From Cardiocondyla obscurior (Eukaryota; Arthropoda; Insecta; Hymenoptera; Formicidae): a DNA stretch of 64,000 bases. The translations under genes were made by a program, and so were the position numbers. The DNA lies in contig NC_091878.1 in assembly GCF_019399895.1 (NCBI RefSeq), forward strand, positions 248,001 to 312,000, in the 5' to 3' direction. Below, in pieces: positions 63,802-64,000 of the stretch (positions are counted from its first letter, which is position 1; each line of letters opens with the position of its first letter). The notes under the pieces are model-generated. The model was not told the origin of the DNA, searched no databases, and worked only from the letters and a program-made list of their open reading frames with translations.

Positions 63802-64000
63802 GTATGTACGCTGCGCTGCGGGAAGTTTCCGGCGTATTGTCACCGCAGCGAGAAACATCGCTTGCATAAATCGTCTCTTCTCCCTTCCACGTGTCTCCTA
63901 AACTAACGAGACCGCGGAGCGGTCGTAGAGAGAGCCTCGTCGGAGGAGTCGCGGTAACCGGGTCAGAGACTGGCTCGTTTTCACGGGCTGGAGAGTAGAT
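63802..64000 (+). other. Intron start after the last visible exon
   Basis: Follows the donor GCG|GTATGT at 63801/63802. CpG-rich, and nothing recognisable before the window edge. Confidence 0.6.

Noticed and set aside
63619..63867. Minus-strand frame opposite the last exon
   Set aside because: Shadow of the plus-strand exon, whose phase and splice sites fit the membrane-protein gene.
1..64000. tRNA, rRNA, CRISPR array or transposase genes
   Set aside because: Looked for B-box-like GGTTCGAAT motifs, regular spaced repeats and transposase or reverse-transcriptase motifs; none found. Very divergent or small RNAs would escape reading by eye.

Overview
The window is animal nuclear DNA, very probably from a hymenopteran insect and perhaps an ant. 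It shows compact intron-rich genes with 60-120 bp introns, AT-rich introns and 3' regions, CpG-dense patches without CpG depletion, and insect-type protein sequences. The order is inferred from general sequence style, not from a species match.

Seven conserved genes could be assembled exon by exon, with reading phase consistent at every junction. Left to right: the 3' half of folliculin (FLCN, +, 1-1686); diphosphomevalonate decarboxylase (MVD, +, 2541-4656); endoplasmic reticulum metallopeptidase 1 (ERMP1, +, 7608-11555); the zinc-knuckle protein ZCCHC9 (+, 21556-22916); the DREAM/MuvB subunit LIN54 (-, 24549-28767); the GATOR1 subunit DEPDC5/Iml1 (-, 30699-43373, 24 coding exons); and PYM, partner of Y14 and Mago (-, 44585-45677). 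An eighth gene (+, 50275-63801, running off the right edge) encodes an unrecognised single-pass membrane protein with a glycosylation-rich N-terminal ectodomain and a 12 kb intron.

Layout: 1-11.6 kb is gene-dense on the plus strand, interrupted by a CpG island at 5.24-5.7 kb that looks like a minus-strand promoter. 11.6-21.2 kb has no recognisable protein gene; it goes from AT-rich (ERMP1 3' flank) to CpG-rich from 15.15 kb, with one plausible plus-strand first exon and one plausible minus-strand exon. 21.2-45.9 kb is again dense: ZCCHC9 and LIN54 converge, and LIN54, DEPDC5 and PYM lie in tandem on the minus strand. 45.9-64 kb is CpG-rich and almost empty apart from the membrane-protein exons.

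Functionally, FLCN and DEPDC5 both act on the Rag GTPases that bring amino-acid signals to mTORC1, so two arms of lysosomal nutrient sensing sit within 44 kb. MVD serves the mevalonate route that feeds juvenile hormone in insects. The remaining genes are housekeeping (RNA surveillance, cell-cycle repression, ER proteolysis). No transposase or reverse-transcriptase gene, CRISPR array, rRNA or tRNA was seen; two short inverted-repeat elements resembling MITEs lie in DEPDC5 introns.
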